NCBI GenBank assembly: GCA_035578175.1
Contig: JAQMRL010000014.1
Span: 17,122,274 to 17,186,273, forward strand
Reading direction: 5' to 3'
DNA: 64,000 nt
Origin: Catonia carolina
Lineage: Eukaryota > Arthropoda > Insecta > Hemiptera > Achilidae
Below are positions 1 through 10,311 of the stretch, piece after piece. Made by a program: the position numbers and the translations under genes. The notes under the pieces were generated by a model. The model was given only the letters and a program-made list of their open reading frames with translations, did not search any database and was not told the DNA's origin. Numbering within the stretch: position 1 is the stretch's first letter; each line of letters opens with the position of its first letter.

Positions 1-490
1 TGTGCGTCTATTTTGATTTTAAATAAAGCAAAATTTCAATATCTATTATCCATTTTTTTCCTGAGTCATTCACATGAATCTTTTCAGAATTAAATTTTCT
101 ACAAATTTATTTAAGAAAAATAAACCTTTATTTACCATTTATGGAAGTAATCTTACGTTAAACACAAAAATGTGTTATTTCTTTGCACCAATTCTTGTGT
201 TTTATGTAAGATATCTCTGAAAGTATTGGATTTACAGCTCTGGAACCAATTTTATTCAATTTTTCAGATTAAGAAACATAAGAAACAATCGTATTTGTAT
301 CTTTGTAACCACCTTTAACATTTTTATACGGCCTTACTTCACCGAGGGAACAGAGTTCTAGGTGAAATATTTCGCTAGCCGTAACTCGCAAACTAAGCGT
401 TTTCAGGCATATATTTATATGAACTTTTTTTCTTATTTTTAGCTATAGAATGAGATCCCAAGAGATTGTCGTATTGTTTTGAATCACCCT
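1..490 (-). mobile_element. MITE-M, one half (long-inverted-repeat MITE)
   Basis: This is the reverse complement of the left arm of the MITE at 14,849-15,676, ending with the terminus GAATCACCCTATA near 488. The inner part matches the loop-proximal sequence of the other copies. The other half would lie before the window. No coding potential. Three copies in the window support a family. Confidence 0.75.
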
Positions 491-950
491 ATACAGCTAA
501 ACATATTTTTTTGTATTTTTTAGTGATTAAGAGACACTTTTTTGTACGTAAACAATTGATATTTCTAAAAGAAAATATTTTTTTTTAATTTTTAATTTTT
601 GTTCTGGTCATAAATGAAAACGGAAAAATTTGGTTCTAACGTGTTTCTAACCACGTGATCGTTAAAATCGCAGTTCTCGTCGGGTTCAATACAAAAAATC
701 CCAGCTAATCAAAACTCATAGCAGTGTTTCACACCAGATTTTACTTTTTCTGTATTTTGAAGAGAAGCAACAGGTGTCTGAATAAGGTGTTGTAATCTTT
801 AATCATATCAAAAGTAACGTTAATTAAATATCGTGCTACCGAATTAAAGCCCTAGTAATCCATGAGACGGAATGGTTATATTACTGATTAAATTTTAGTT
901 ATCCGATTCTTTTCACACCTAACTTCTCGCCTCCTCATGAAAATGTGTTT
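491..950. other. Unassigned AT-rich sequence
   Basis: No convincing gene. It holds two scraps resembling the R1 end (TTTCACACCAGATTTTA near 727-745 and TTTCACACCTAA near 911-922), suggesting decayed repeat DNA. Confidence 0.5.
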
Positions 951-1190
951 TACTTTCTCTTGCCTATGCCGGCCGCGTTGGCGATGTTGGTAACGTGCTC
1001 GCCTCTCATCACGCGGTCTTGGGTTCGAATCCCACTCGGGCATGGCATTTTTTCATACGTTACAAAAATTCATTTCATCCTTCACCGTCTGCATTAGCAG
1101 CAATTTGCAAAACAGTCGGACGTTAAACAAAAAAAAAAAAAAAAAAATTCTCTTGCCTATATGAATATATAGGAAAAGAGAAAGTAAAAA
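951..1190. repeat. Solo R1 terminal palindrome split by an R5 SINE
   Basis: The pieces 951-967 and 1,161-1,190 join to a near-perfect palindrome of about 47 bp: TACTTTCTCTTG, CCTATATGAATATATAGG, AAAAGAGAAAGTA. In full R1 copies this is one terminus only; here the rest of R1 is absent and the outer arms match better than usual. The SINE between them is flanked by the direct repeat TTCTCTTGCCTAT at 955-967 and 1,148-1,160. Confidence 0.7.
968..1147 (+). mobile_element. SINE R5 (tRNA-derived)
   Basis: Starts GCCGGCCGCGTTGGCG, has a tRNA-like internal promoter with a B box (GGTTCGAATCC near 1,023) and ends in a poly(A) run. It is flanked by a 13-bp target duplication. Other copies are at 28,952, 10,312 (disrupted) and 23,876 (5' truncated). 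It would be transcribed by RNA polymerase III and moved by a LINE; both points are family knowledge. Confidence 0.85.
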
Positions 1191-1415
1191 TGTTAGCTGA
1201 CACAAGAGGAAGAGCAATTAGTTTGAATACATAGAACTAATTAAATCCTCAGACTGCCCTCTCCCTAAATTAATCAGCTAGTTGGTTACTTTTCTTTTGT
1301 ATATTTGAGGAGTTACATCAGTATTTCGGATAGCCTCTGGTAAATTAAGGTATGTGATTAAAGTGTGGAAAATTAAGGTAAGTATGTGATATTAAAGCCG
1401 CAATATTTAAAAAAA
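1191..1415. other. Unassigned sequence
   Basis: No gene or recognised repeat. Its end holds ATTAAAGCCGCAAT (about 1,391), the inverse of ATTGCGGCTTTAAT near 1,459 in the next R1 copy. Confidence 0.4.
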
Positions 1416-2375
1416 TCAGTGAGGCTGTTTTCACTTAAAAAAAATTGTTTTTTTTTAAGATTGCGGCTTTAATATGCGTTTTAGAGCAAAAATATATTTA
1501 AGTAATGCATATAGGTATTAAAAAATGTAGAGAATTTAAAATCCTACAAGTTTTATTTCAAACATTTTTTTGTATAACGCTTAGTTTAGCGGTAATTAGC
1601 GATTTTCTGTTTTTTTATCACGAAAACGTGTAAAAAAAATCGATTTTGTTTTTAAAGATTTCGGTCTTAGTATGCATTTTACGACGAAAGTGTATAATTA
1701 ATCAAATTTATAGGAAATTAAAAGATCTACAACTTTTATTTTAAGCATTTTTTTCTACAGAGCCTAATTTATCGTGAAAGAGTGATTTTCCGTATTTTTA
1801 ACCCAAACTGAGGTTGATTTTCATTTGGCGTCTTTCACTCATGATTAAAATTAGGTTATGTTTACTAAGGTTAGTTTTTTGTTTATTTCTAATGTTTTAT
1901 AACTAATGTTAGGTTTATTGTTGTTGTTGTTTAGGTCATCAGCCTGTAGGCTGGTTTGAACCTGTAGATGTTTTACTAAGTAAAACGAGGAGTGAAGTGG
2001 TTTACCATTGCCTTCCTCACCGAGTGGAAAAGTACGCTTATCAGTATGCCGGGCCCTCTGAAAAGCACATATTTTCCACTCTGCAAATGTCACCTTTACT
2101 TCATTCACCACAGGGTCTGGCTGTATAATGAAATTCATTACTCTCAGAGGAGATAACTCTGATTAGTGTCTTTTACACCTCTACCTCTTCTGTTCTTAAA
2201 CGATTCAGTCATTAAATTGGCAGACCATGTGTTAAGAAACAGAACTATTTATTTTAGCCCTGCAACGAACAAATTGAGTGTAAATAATTTGACACTCCAC
2301 CTGTCTATTATGGGCGAGTTTATTGTTAATTATTTGCATTGGTAAGAGAAAGTTGTGTGAGTGTTTCACACCAGA
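1416..2375 (-). mobile_element. R1 copy, truncated, carrying an R3 insertion
   Basis: R1 reads on the minus strand and ends at TTTCACACCAGA. The part with the CA/GT tract and terminal hairpin is missing. R3 is inserted at 1,923-2,318. Confidence 0.8.
1923..2318 (-). mobile_element. SINE-like repeat R3
   Basis: About 400-bp repeat with a (CAA)n-type tail on the minus strand (GTTGTTGTTT at the left edge here). The target duplication TTTATTGTT lies at 1,914-1,922 and 2,319-2,327. A frame of about 90 codons beginning MNFIIQPDPVVNEVKV recurs in other copies. No domain is recognised, so this may be shared ancestry rather than a protein. Confidence 0.75.
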
Positions 2376-2575
2376 TTTTTTTACTAATGTTATTATGTTT
2401 CTAACATTTCTACTAAACTTATTTTTTGAGTGTTGCCTCTCAAAAACCATGGGAAAAAAGCGGGAAAATGTTTCATTATTCGCGCCTACTATTACGGTAG
2501 ACGTGTTTTCTCCATGACTGACGTTTAAATTCAAAGTCCAAGCTGAGTCAAAAATCAATCAATCAAACCAAAATA

Positions 2576-3918
2576 ACGGGTGTTTCAAAAAGGACGCACT
2601 TCGAAGTTTAAGGGTTAATATTTTCTGCATAGGGAATAATTTTCCCCCCCGAATAACAGTTGGCACTACCGTACTCATTGTTGACCCATTGTGTATTACT
2701 GACATGTACTAGTGCTATCCCAGTATTCATTTGTGTCTGTAGTGTCTGTATAAGTTCAAACATGGTTTTTTTTTAAAGGATGAACGTGTTTTTATTATTG
2801 AAAGTTATTGCGCATATAAATCTTACGAACGAGTGAAAGACGAGTTCTAGTTAAAATTTTCCAATTCTGAAGTACCTAATAACACCACAATATCGCGTCT
2901 GATTAATAAATTTCGTGAGACTGGCAGTGTACAGGATCGGAAAAGCACAGGTCGACCATTAGTGTTAACAGAACAAGTTTTGGACGATGTGAAACAACGT
3001 TTGACTACCTCACCCGGCAAATCACTTAGAAAGTTGTCTTCACAGGCTGGATTATCACTATCTTCCGCTTTAAGGGCTACAAAAAAATTAAATCTACATC
3101 CTTACCGCATCGGTGTCGTTCATGAACTGAAAGAAGTTGACCATGGGAAACGTATACAGCATTGTCGTTGGATACGTTCTCTTGTTAATGACAACGGTGT
3201 TGAAATATTGGATCGTGTTTATTTCAGTGACGAAGCATGGTTCCACTTGGATGGTTACATCAACATCCAAAACTGCCGAATATGGAGCGCTCATAATCCT
3301 CACACATTTCATGAACGTCCACTACACGCACGTAAAATTGGTGTTTGGTGTGCGATCTCCCGGCGTCGTATTGTTGGGCCTTTATTTTTTGACACATCTG
3401 TAGATGGTGTGGTGTAACGCAACTTAATTGAACAATTTATAGCGTTGTTAGAATTACACGATCGAGATTGTTGGTTTCAGCAGGATAACGCAACGTGCCA
3501 TACTTCTACTGAAACGCTGAATATGTAACGAGAATTTTTTGGTCATCGTGCGATATCAAAAGGATTGTGGCCACCAAGATCCCCAGATCTTACTCCTGTG
3601 GATTTTTTTCTTTGGGGGAATTTAAAGAGTAAGGTTTTTAAAAACAATCCTCATACAATTGAAGAATTGAAGGCTAATATTGAAAGTGAGATTACAAACA
3701 TTAATGAGCAAACACTACGAAAAGTGGCTGCAAGTATTATGAAACGTGTCCGAACTTGCATTACAGCGGAGGAAGTCATTTTGAACATTTACTGTGAAGT
3801 TTTAAAGGTAATCTGAATGTTATAAAGGTAATAATTTCATACCGTATAATTTGTAATTACTTAATGTAATAAATTAGCGTTCTCAAACTTCGAAGTGCGT
3901 CCTTTTTGAAACACCCGT
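2576..3918 (+). mobile_element. Tc1/mariner-type transposon with 34-bp perfect TIRs
   Basis: Both ends carry the same 34-bp inverted repeat (outer part ACGGGTGTTTCAAAAAGGAC), perfect by eye, flanked by TA on each side as expected for Tc1/mariner target duplication. The element is 1,343 bp and encodes the broken transposase at 2,762-3,816. The intact TIRs mean it could still be moved in trans. Confidence 0.92.
2762..3816 (+). pseudogene. Broken Tc1/mariner-type transposase
   Basis: A single frame of about 345 codons interrupted by stops at 2,848-2,850, 3,415-3,417 and 3,526-3,528, with a probable frameshift in the T run after the ATG at 2,762. The N-terminal part (KDERVFIIESY, then a helix-turn-helix region ending FRETGSVQDR) resembles the DNA-binding region of transposases with a DUF4817-like head. 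Three DDE/D acidic residues are visible: D in FSDEAWFH, D in QQDNATCH, and the D after SPDLTPV. The last two are about 38 residues apart, longer than in classical mariners (34). The protein would cut and paste its own TIR-bounded element. With three stops it is inactive. Confidence 0.88.
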
Positions 3919-4017
3919 TATGTATCTTCTTCTCGTATGTATTCTTGTATTGAGTCGGCGGAAAGGCGAAATACAGGCGGTATACTATCATTTCAAAAAA
4001 CATTTTATTTTTCCTTT

Positions 4018-4978
4018 CACTTTCTCTTGCCTACATAAATATATGAGGGAAAGTATTGTTTTCATGTCGATTTTTCAAACGAATTTTCACCGGATCTACA
4101 CGTTTTCAGACCCCCTGAGCCAAAAAAAAATCATGTTTTAGCGATTGGTGTGTGTGTGTATGTATGTGAACAAAATATCTCAAGAACGGAACATTGTACG
4201 AAGTTGAAATTTGAAACTTAAGTTAGGTACCATTAGAGTACGCGACATGAACATTTTCATTAAAATCGGTCAAGCGGAAGTAGTAGTTTATTCGTGTAAT
4301 TTTTAAATTTTTTGCAATTATCTCATAAACGGGTGCTACGATTTTTGTTTAATTCGCCTCATTTACTATACTTTGTATGTTCTACAAGATAGGATAGGTG
4401 CCATATCTGCTGAATTTCTTGGGGAGGCATTGCTTTTGTAAAAAAATTGTTTTTTTTTTAAGATTGCGGCTTTAGTATGCATTTTAGCGCAGAAATGTAT
4501 ATAAAAAGTTATATAAAAATGTATATAAAAAGAAATAAATTAAGTTGTAGAAAACTTAAAAACCTACAACTTTTACTTCAAAAATTTCTTTGTATAACGC
4601 TTAGTTTAGCGGTAATTAGTAATTTTCTGTTTTTTTCCATGAAAATCTATAAATATGTTTTTTTAAGATTTCGGCCTTAGTACTATGCATTTTACGACAA
4701 AAGTCTATATAATCAAATTTACAGGAAATTAAAAAATCTACAACTTTTATTTTGAGCATTTTTTTTTAGAACCTAGTTTAGCGTGAAAGAGTAATTTTTC
4801 ATATTATTAAACCTAACAGGTTGATTTTAATTTTGCACCATTCACTCGTGATTAAAATTAGGTTACGTTTTTTGAGGATAGTTTGTTATTTATTTCTAAT
4901 GTTTTATTACTAATATTAAGTTATAGTGTTCATTATTTGCATTGGAAAATAAAAGTCATGCGATTGTTTCACACCATA
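4018..4978 (-). mobile_element. R1 copy, full length
   Basis: Runs from CACTTTCTCTTGCC to TTTCACACCATA with only a short GT tract (about 4,147-4,160). Confidence 0.85.
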
Positions 4979-5084
4979 TTTTTTTTTTTAATTTATGAAA
5001 TGTATTGTAGATGCACTTATAACAGGAGGCACTTATAATAAACAGTTATAATAGGAAAAGTGGAGGCGTGTATTTTTATTCAGT

Positions 5085-5835
5085 GAAATTTTGGAAGTAG
5101 CCCAAAACCAAGAGTCAAGAAATTAAAGTTGAAATTTGGAAATAAAAATAGTGTCATTCTTCTTCTTCTTTCTCTCTCCCCATATGCCTTACAGCGTCGG
5201 GGTAGTCTCGGTCAACCTCCTCCATTGTACTCTATCCGCCGCCAATCGTCTCATTTGCCCTAGGGCCATGCCTCTTTCCTCTCCCAATCTTCGTATGTGC
5301 TCATCATCGTTCCTGAATATCTGAGCACATATCCATCATCCAATTGTCTCTCTCCACATCCTCTTTTCCGAATCTCACTAACTCCTAGAACACTCATTTT
5401 ATACCTTTTCATCTCCTCTACTAATATTTCCTTCTCTACTATTTCCTTTTCCTTTCCAGTCAAAGTGCGTACATTCCAATTTCCAAATCGTAAATTAGGT
5501 CTGTCCAGTCTTTTATTCCGAAAATTCCTGTCCTGTCCGAGGCTATTTATGTGACTTTGAATCCGCTTTTTCAACGTGTGGGTGATTGGCCCAACGACGC
5601 CGTTTTTTGGAGTACTTCTTCGTCTGGCTCCTACCCTTTGACCTGTCTGGCTTGGGAGACCCTGCTGGTAGTTACACTACCGCCGGCATAGCTCTCCGGG
5701 TCTTGGGAGCACGCAAGCCCCTCCACCATCTACAAGGTCCTGTACTCCCTAGGAGGGGTAGTGTCATTCGATTCCTCTTAAAGAGTAGATACAGAAATCA
5801 CTAATGATTTTTGCTACAAGTCAAAAGTAAGCCAT
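5085..5835. repeat. Low-copy repeat R6 holding a LINE insertion
   Basis: Sequence on both sides of the LINE (to 5,159 and from 5,759) matches an uninterrupted paralogue at about 11,455-11,570, including TAGTGTCATTCGATTCCT. The paralogue is therefore an empty site for the LINE insertion. Confidence 0.7.
5160..5758 (-). mobile_element. LINE with large internal deletion
   Basis: On the minus strand the element runs from a 5' leader (about 5,758-5,575) into the start of an endonuclease frame (LRFGNWNVRTLTGKE, then VLGVSEIRKRG...YVLRYSG). Near 5,300 it jumps to what looks like the C-terminal end of a LINE protein (EEHIRRLGEERGMALGQM...) and a (GAA)n tail. The middle, including the reverse transcriptase, is gone. 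It is bounded by the 11-bp duplication TAGTGTCATTC at 5,149-5,159 and 5,759-5,769, so the short form itself inserted by target-primed reverse transcription. The conserved endonuclease asparagine (NWNVRT) and glutamate (SEIR) are still present. Confidence 0.8.
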
Positions 5836-5898
5836 TTTAAAAAATTGCCACCAGCAATGGACGTTTTATGTAAGGCATTGTTTAAAATAATTTATGTT

Positions 5899-6783
5899 TT
5901 TACTTTCTCTTGCCTATATGAATATATTAGAAATGCCTATATCGATTTTAAGAAATCAAATTTTCACGAAATCTACACGTTTTTAGACCCCTTGAATCCA
6001 AAAAACATGTTTTTAGCGTTTGGTCTGTGTGTGTGTGTGTGTGTGTGTGACAGAATATCTCAAGAACGCAATATCGTACGAACTTGAAACTTACATTAGA
6101 TACTACTACCGGAAGCGACACGAACATTTTAATCAAAATCGGTCAACCGGAAATAGTAGTTTATTCGTGTAATTTTTCACTTTTTTGCGATTCAAAAACG
6201 GCTCCTACGATTTTTTTAAAATCGCCTCATTTACTACATTCTTTATGTCCTAGAAGATAGGGTAGGTAGGCGTCATGTCTGCTGAAATTCTTGAAGAGGC
6301 TGTTTTAACGTAAAAATTTGTTTTTTAAGATTGCGGCTTTAATATGCATTTAGCGCAAAAATGTATAAAATAAAAGTTGAAGAGAATTTATAATCCTACA
6401 ACTTTTATTTGTAACATGTTTTTTTTTGTAAAACGCTTAGTTTAGCGGTAATTAGCTATTTTTTTACGATTTCAGCCTTAGTATGCATTTTACGACAAAA
6501 GTGTCTTTAATCAAATTTATAAGAAATATAAAGATCTACAACTTTTTTTTTGTAAAATTTTTCTCTACAGATCCCTGTTTAGAGTGAAAGAGTAATTTTC
6601 CGTATTTTTAAGCCAAACTGAAGTTGATTTTTATTTTGCGTCTTTCACTTTTGATTACATTTAGGTTATGTTTATTGAGGTCAGTTTTTTTTGTTTATTT
6701 CTAATGTTTTATTACTAATAATAGGTTATATTGTTAATTATTTGCATTGGCAAGAGAAAGTTGTATGCGTGTTTCACACCAGA
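5899..6783 (-). mobile_element. R1 copy, full length
   Basis: Runs from TACTTTCTCTTGCC to TTTCACACCAGA, with a (GT)n tract at about 6,027-6,048. Confidence 0.85.
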
Positions 6784-6893
6784 TTTTTATTATATAGGTA
6801 CATTTGCTTGAGAAAAACGTTTGAGTTTTTGACATCAGATTTATATTGTTTCAGTGTATCAGGAAAAATTTGGATGAAACTTAATTAAGAAGA

Positions 6894-7070
6894 ATGGAAA
6901 CACTTACGATTTTGTGTATTATTCTGTACATGATAATAATTGCTTTACTTGTGATTGTCATAGTCACGTTAACCCATCTTTGTTTAGATTTATGTACAAA
7001 TAAAAATCGTTGTATGTCATTTGAGGAACTTGATCGGCCCGAAAACCTTGTCGCAGATACAGAAGTGTAA
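6894..7070 (+). CDS. Small single-pass membrane protein, 58 aa (hypothetical)
   Basis: The ATG at 6,894 opens a 58-codon frame closed by TAA at 7,068-7,070; an in-frame stop just upstream fixes the start. Residues 4-30 are strongly hydrophobic (LTILCIILYMIIIALLVIVI) and form one predicted membrane segment. A short Cys-rich stretch (CLDLCTNKNRC) and an acidic tail (FEELDRPENLVADTEV) follow. It lies in non-repeat DNA between an acceptor and a donor. A weaker alternative donor (GAA|GTGTAA, 7,064/7,065) would drop the stop and join in phase to 29 codons of the 9,564 exon (PVKCTVYSKN...HDKDLH, stop 9,651-9,653). The family is unknown; possibly lineage-specific. Confidence 0.45.
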   Translation: METLTILCIILYMIIIALLVIVIVTLTHLCLDLCTNKNRCMSFEELDRPENLVADTEV

Positions 7071-7148
7071 ATTTAATATTTAAGGTGAGTTTAATAAAAA
7101 CCGATTTTCCATTAACAAAATACTGTAAAAATCCTTTTAACGACCATT

Positions 7149-8067
7149 TTTACTTTCTCTTGCCTATATCAATATATAAGAACGAAAATTATTGTTTTAA
7201 TGTAGATTTTCAAAATCGAGTTTTCACCGGTTCTACACATTTTTTAGACCCACTGAACCCAAAAAAACATGCGATTGGTCTGTGTGTGTGAGAGAACAGA
7301 ATATCTCAAGAACGAAACATCGTACATAGTTGAAACGTGAAACTTAAGTTAGGTACCACTAGAGGATCCGACACGAAAATTTTCATCAAAAGCGGTCAAC
7401 CAGAAAAGGTAGTTTTTCGTGCCATTTTCATTTTTTTGCGATTTTCTCAAAAACGGCTCCTTCGATGTTTTTAAAAATCGTCTCATTTACTACATTTTTT
7501 ATGCTCTTCAAGATAGGGTAGGCGCCATGTCTGCTGAAATTCTTGGAAAGTTGTTTTCTCGTAAAAAAATTGTTTCTTTAAGATTGCGACTTTAATATGC
7601 ATTTTAGTGCAAAAATACATAATAAAAGTAGTAGAGAATTTAAAATCCTACAACTTTTAGTTCGGACATTTGTTTGTGTAACGCTTAGTTTAGCGGTAAT
7701 TACAAATTTTCTGTTTTTCTCACGAAAGCGTGTAAAAAATCGATATTTTAAAAAAGATTTCAGCCTTAGTATGCATTTTACGACAAAAGTGTATATAATA
7801 AAATTTATAGGAAATAAAAAGATCTACATCTTTTATTTAAGCATTTTTCTCTACAGAGCCTAGTTTAGCGTAAATGAATGATTTTCCATATTTTTAAGCC
7901 AAACCGAGGTTGATTTTTATTTTGCATCTTTCACTCATGATTAAAATAAGGTTATGTTTTTGAAGTTAGTTTTTTTGTTTATTTATAATGTTTTATTACT
8001 TATGTTAGGTTATATTGTTTATTTTCTGCATTGGCAAGATAAAGTCGTATGAGTGTTTCACACCAAA
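7149..8067 (-). mobile_element. R1 copy, full length
   Basis: Complete from TACTTTCTCTTGCC to TTTCACACCAAA. Its GT tract is reduced to a few units (about 7,280). It lies in the putative intron of gene A. Confidence 0.85.
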
Positions 8068-8097
8068 TGTTTACTTCAGTTACTCTTAATAAAATAT

Positions 8098-8228
8098 AGG
8101 GAAGTAAAGTGGTATTGTCTTCATGACGATTTTTCGAAATTGAGTTTTCACCAAATCAAATACACGTTCCCAAGGCCCTCTGAACCCCCTCGTCCAAAAC
8201 ACCTTTTTACTTATTGGTGTGTGTGCGT
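8098..8228 (-). mobile_element. R1 fragment (hairpin-end part)
   Basis: Diverged R1 sequence (GACGATTTTTCGAAAT..., ACACGTT...GACCCTCTGAACC-like) ending at the GT tract. It abuts the LINE scrap that follows. Confidence 0.65.
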
Positions 8229-8235
8229 GCGTCTC

Positions 8236-8375
8236 CTCCTTCTCTGGACAAATTACTTAATTTGTCCACCCACCTAATCATTAATATTTTCCTATAACAC
8301 CCCATTTTAAAAGCTTCTATCCTCTTCCTTTCTACAGCTCCTATCGCCCTCGTTTCACTCCTGTATACTGCAACA
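8236..8375 (-). pseudogene. LINE reverse-transcriptase C-terminal fragment
   Basis: The minus strand reads VAVYRSETRAIGAVERKRIE followed by AFKMGCYRKILMIRWVDKLS. This matches the common LINE pattern (LYGSETW...E..R.EAFEMWC.R..L.I.W.DK) found C-terminal to the reverse-transcriptase catalytic region. About 47 codons survive, with no start or end. Inactive remnant. Confidence 0.75.
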
Positions 8376-8429
8376 CGCCAAACATAGTGTTTTAAGAAAT
8401 CTCTAAATCAATGTTTGTAGTCAGTAAGC

Positions 8430-8473
8430 TGTTGCTTATTGCTCTTAAATTGAACAGATTGCAACGTACATAC
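8430..8473 (+). repeat. R4 SINE 3' scrap
   Basis: GTTGCTTATTGCTC then AAATTGAACAGATTGCAACG matches the 3' part of SINE R4. No tRNA-like head is present. Confidence 0.55.
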
Positions 8474-8483
8474 GAAGTGTGGC

Positions 8484-9433
8484 TATTAAATAACGAGACT
8501 GCCGTTGTAAAAAATGTTATTTTTATTTTATACATAATCACTTATTGTCACCTTCAATATACACTCCTTCTCTATCCCTACAACGCTCCATGCGAATTTT
8601 CCATTGTTGGAAACAGTGCTGGAAGTCATCTTCTGTCAGCTCCTTCAGGACACGTGCCGCTTTCTCTTTTACAGCTTCCACAGACTTAAATCTTGTCCCC
8701 TTTAATGCAGATTTCACCTTTAGGAACAGGTAGAAGTCACATGGTGCAAGATCTAGTGAATAAGGTGGATGTTCTAATACTGAGATGCTGTACTTGGCTA
8801 GGAACCTCTTGACAGATAACACGAAATGAGCTGGCGCATTGTCTTGGTGGAGAACCCATGATTTGGCCTTCTACATTTCGGAGCGTTTTATCAATACTCT
8901 TTGACGTAGTTTAGAAAGTACCGCAAGGTAGTAATACTGATTAATTGTTTGACGTTTAAAAACCGAGTGAAGGTACACAATCCCATGGATATCAAAAAAA
9001 CAATCAATGAACAACATCAAAAAAAAAAGAAAAAACATCATTGCTTTAAATTTTGACTTGCTCATTCGAGCTTTTTTGGCTCTCGGTGAAGTTCGGCTCT
9101 TCCAGTTCATGGATTGGCGCTTCGTTTCCGGATCATAAGTAAAAAACCACGTTTCATCACATGTTATTATCGTTTCCAAAAAATTCAGGTCATTTTCAAT
9201 CACGTACAAAGTGTCAGTACAAACATTTTTGCGAGCTTCATTTCAAACATTTTTGAACGGCACGTGTCCGGAAGGAGCTGACAGAAGATGACTTCCAGCA
9301 CTCTTTCCAACAATGGAAAATTCACATGGAGCGTTGTAAGGATAGAGAAAGAGTGTATATTAAAGGTGACAAAAAGTGATTATGTATAAAAGAAAAATAA
9401 ATTTTTTTACAACGTCAGTCTCGTTATTTAATA
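8484..9433 (-). mobile_element. Rearranged mariner with two 3' ends (fold-back form)
   Basis: Both ends carry the same terminus (TATTAAATAACGAGACTG at the left, its inverse at the right), with TA at each edge. About 160 bp at the left (8,484-8,654) and right (9,261-9,433) are inverted copies of the same transposase 3' end. The body 8,538-9,209 encodes minus-strand transposase; the right copy reads on the plus strand. The transposase 5' half is missing. The unit looks like a mariner whose 5' end was replaced by a second inverted 3' end. Confidence 0.8.
8541..9209 (-). pseudogene. Mariner transposase fragment (catalytic part)
   Basis: One minus-strand frame of about 220 codons with a premature TAG at 8,868-8,870. 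Visible catalytic motifs are CDETWFFTYDPETK, HQDNAPAH and YSLDLAPCDFYLF; the second and third aspartates are 34 residues apart (DD34D), the mariner signature. The C-terminus RMERCRDREGVYIEGDN is intact. About 11 odd residues (near FFLMLFIDC) interrupt the strand before FFDIHGIVY and look like an A/T-run expansion. The N-terminal DNA-binding domains are absent. Inactive. Confidence 0.85.
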
Positions 9434-9563
9434 AAATTAATAACTTATTTACGTTATCGTCACGTTCTTGTTATTTGCGAAGGACACACATCCCAAAAAT
9501 TTAAAATTTTATACCTGCTCATTTTAAATAACTTACATATACAATGTTTTATTTTTGTTTCAG
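9434..9563. other. Putative 3' end of the intron of gene A
   Basis: Unique AT-rich sequence ending in the polypyrimidine tract and CAG acceptor at 9,561-9,563. Confidence 0.35.
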
Positions 9564-9786
9564 CCTGTTAAATGCACAGTATATTCGAAGAATCTTGCGG
9601 AACCAAATGTATTTGGAATTCAGTTGTTACTGCATGATAAAGATTTGCATTGAATGGAATGAAAATGTATGGTTAATAACAACATTATTTAATATTTTCC
9701 TCGTATTTAATCAATAAATTTTAAGAGAAAATAAAAAACTTAATAATTTTTCGTTGAAAGAAATTTGTTGATAATTTTTTTATAAA

Positions 9787-10080
9787 ATGTCAACGTTAAA
9801 AAATCTTCGAAATCGATTTAAAAAATTAAATTTTGTGATTTATTTAGAAGAAATTCGAAATCGACTGAGAGATAGATTAGATTCGGTTAATCTTCGAAAA
9901 TGGTTAAGATTCGGACAATCTAGTGAGAGTGAGGAAGATATAGATCAGATTGTGGCTGGATTTAAACGGAATGAATTGAAGAAGACCAATACAGTTGGAG
10001 GTAAACTCAAAGGAAATTTACCGAGGAAAGAGTACAGAAAAGGTTCATTGTTTAAAGCCAATATTGATAAAAGGAAATAA
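9787..10080 (+). CDS. Hypothetical basic protein, 97 aa
   Basis: A 97-codon frame in non-repeat DNA beginning MSTLKNLRNRFKKLNF. It is highly charged and basic: an Arg/Lys-rich first half (YLEEIRNRLRDRLDSVNLRK, helix-prone), an acidic patch (SESEEDID) and a Lys/Arg-rich end (KGSLFKANIDKRK). No signal peptide or membrane segment. The stop TAA overlaps a possible polyadenylation signal (AATAAATAAA, 10,077 onward). No family recognised. It lies 70 bp after the probable poly(A) site of gene A and could be a separate single-exon gene, a last exon or chance. Confidence 0.35.
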   Translation: MSTLKNLRNRFKKLNFVIYLEEIRNRLRDRLDSVNLRKWLRFGQSSESEEDIDQIVAGFKRNELKKTNTVGGKLKGNLPRKEYRKGSLFKANIDKRK

Positions 10081-10159
10081 ATAAACCTATAATGTGTTGT
10101 CAAAAAATGACGTAACTCGTTTTTAACTGACTTTGAATGTAGTTTCAAAGATATTAAAT

Positions 10160-10310
10160 TAATGAAATGTGTTTCTTCTTCCTCTTCTTCCTCCAACCAA
10201 CTCCACTTCTGCTTCTTCTTCTTCTGCTTCTGCTTCTACTCCTCCTCCTCCTCCATCCTCTTCTTGTTCCTCCTCTTCTTGTTCCTCTTCATCTTGTTCT
10301 TCTTCCACAA
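10160..10310. repeat. TTC/TCC-rich simple repeat
   Basis: Imperfect CTT/CTC polypyrimidine run. Long frames on both strands here are low-complexity artefacts. Confidence 0.85.
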
Positions 10311-10311
10311 T

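Larger units (their letters stand above)
6853..9740 (+). other. Candidate spliced host gene A: exons 6,855-7,083 and 9,564 to about 9,735
   Basis: A pyrimidine tract and AG (TATTGTTTCAG) precede 6,855. A consensus donor AAG|GTGAGT follows at 7,083/7,084. A second acceptor (TTTTTGTTTCAG) precedes 9,564, and AATAAA lies at 9,713-9,718. The implied intron (7,084-9,563) contains only repeats: R1, a LINE scrap and a mariner fold-back, which fits an intron filled by insertions. Upstream exons are not seen. No protein homologue is recognised, and expression cannot be judged from DNA. Confidence 0.45.
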
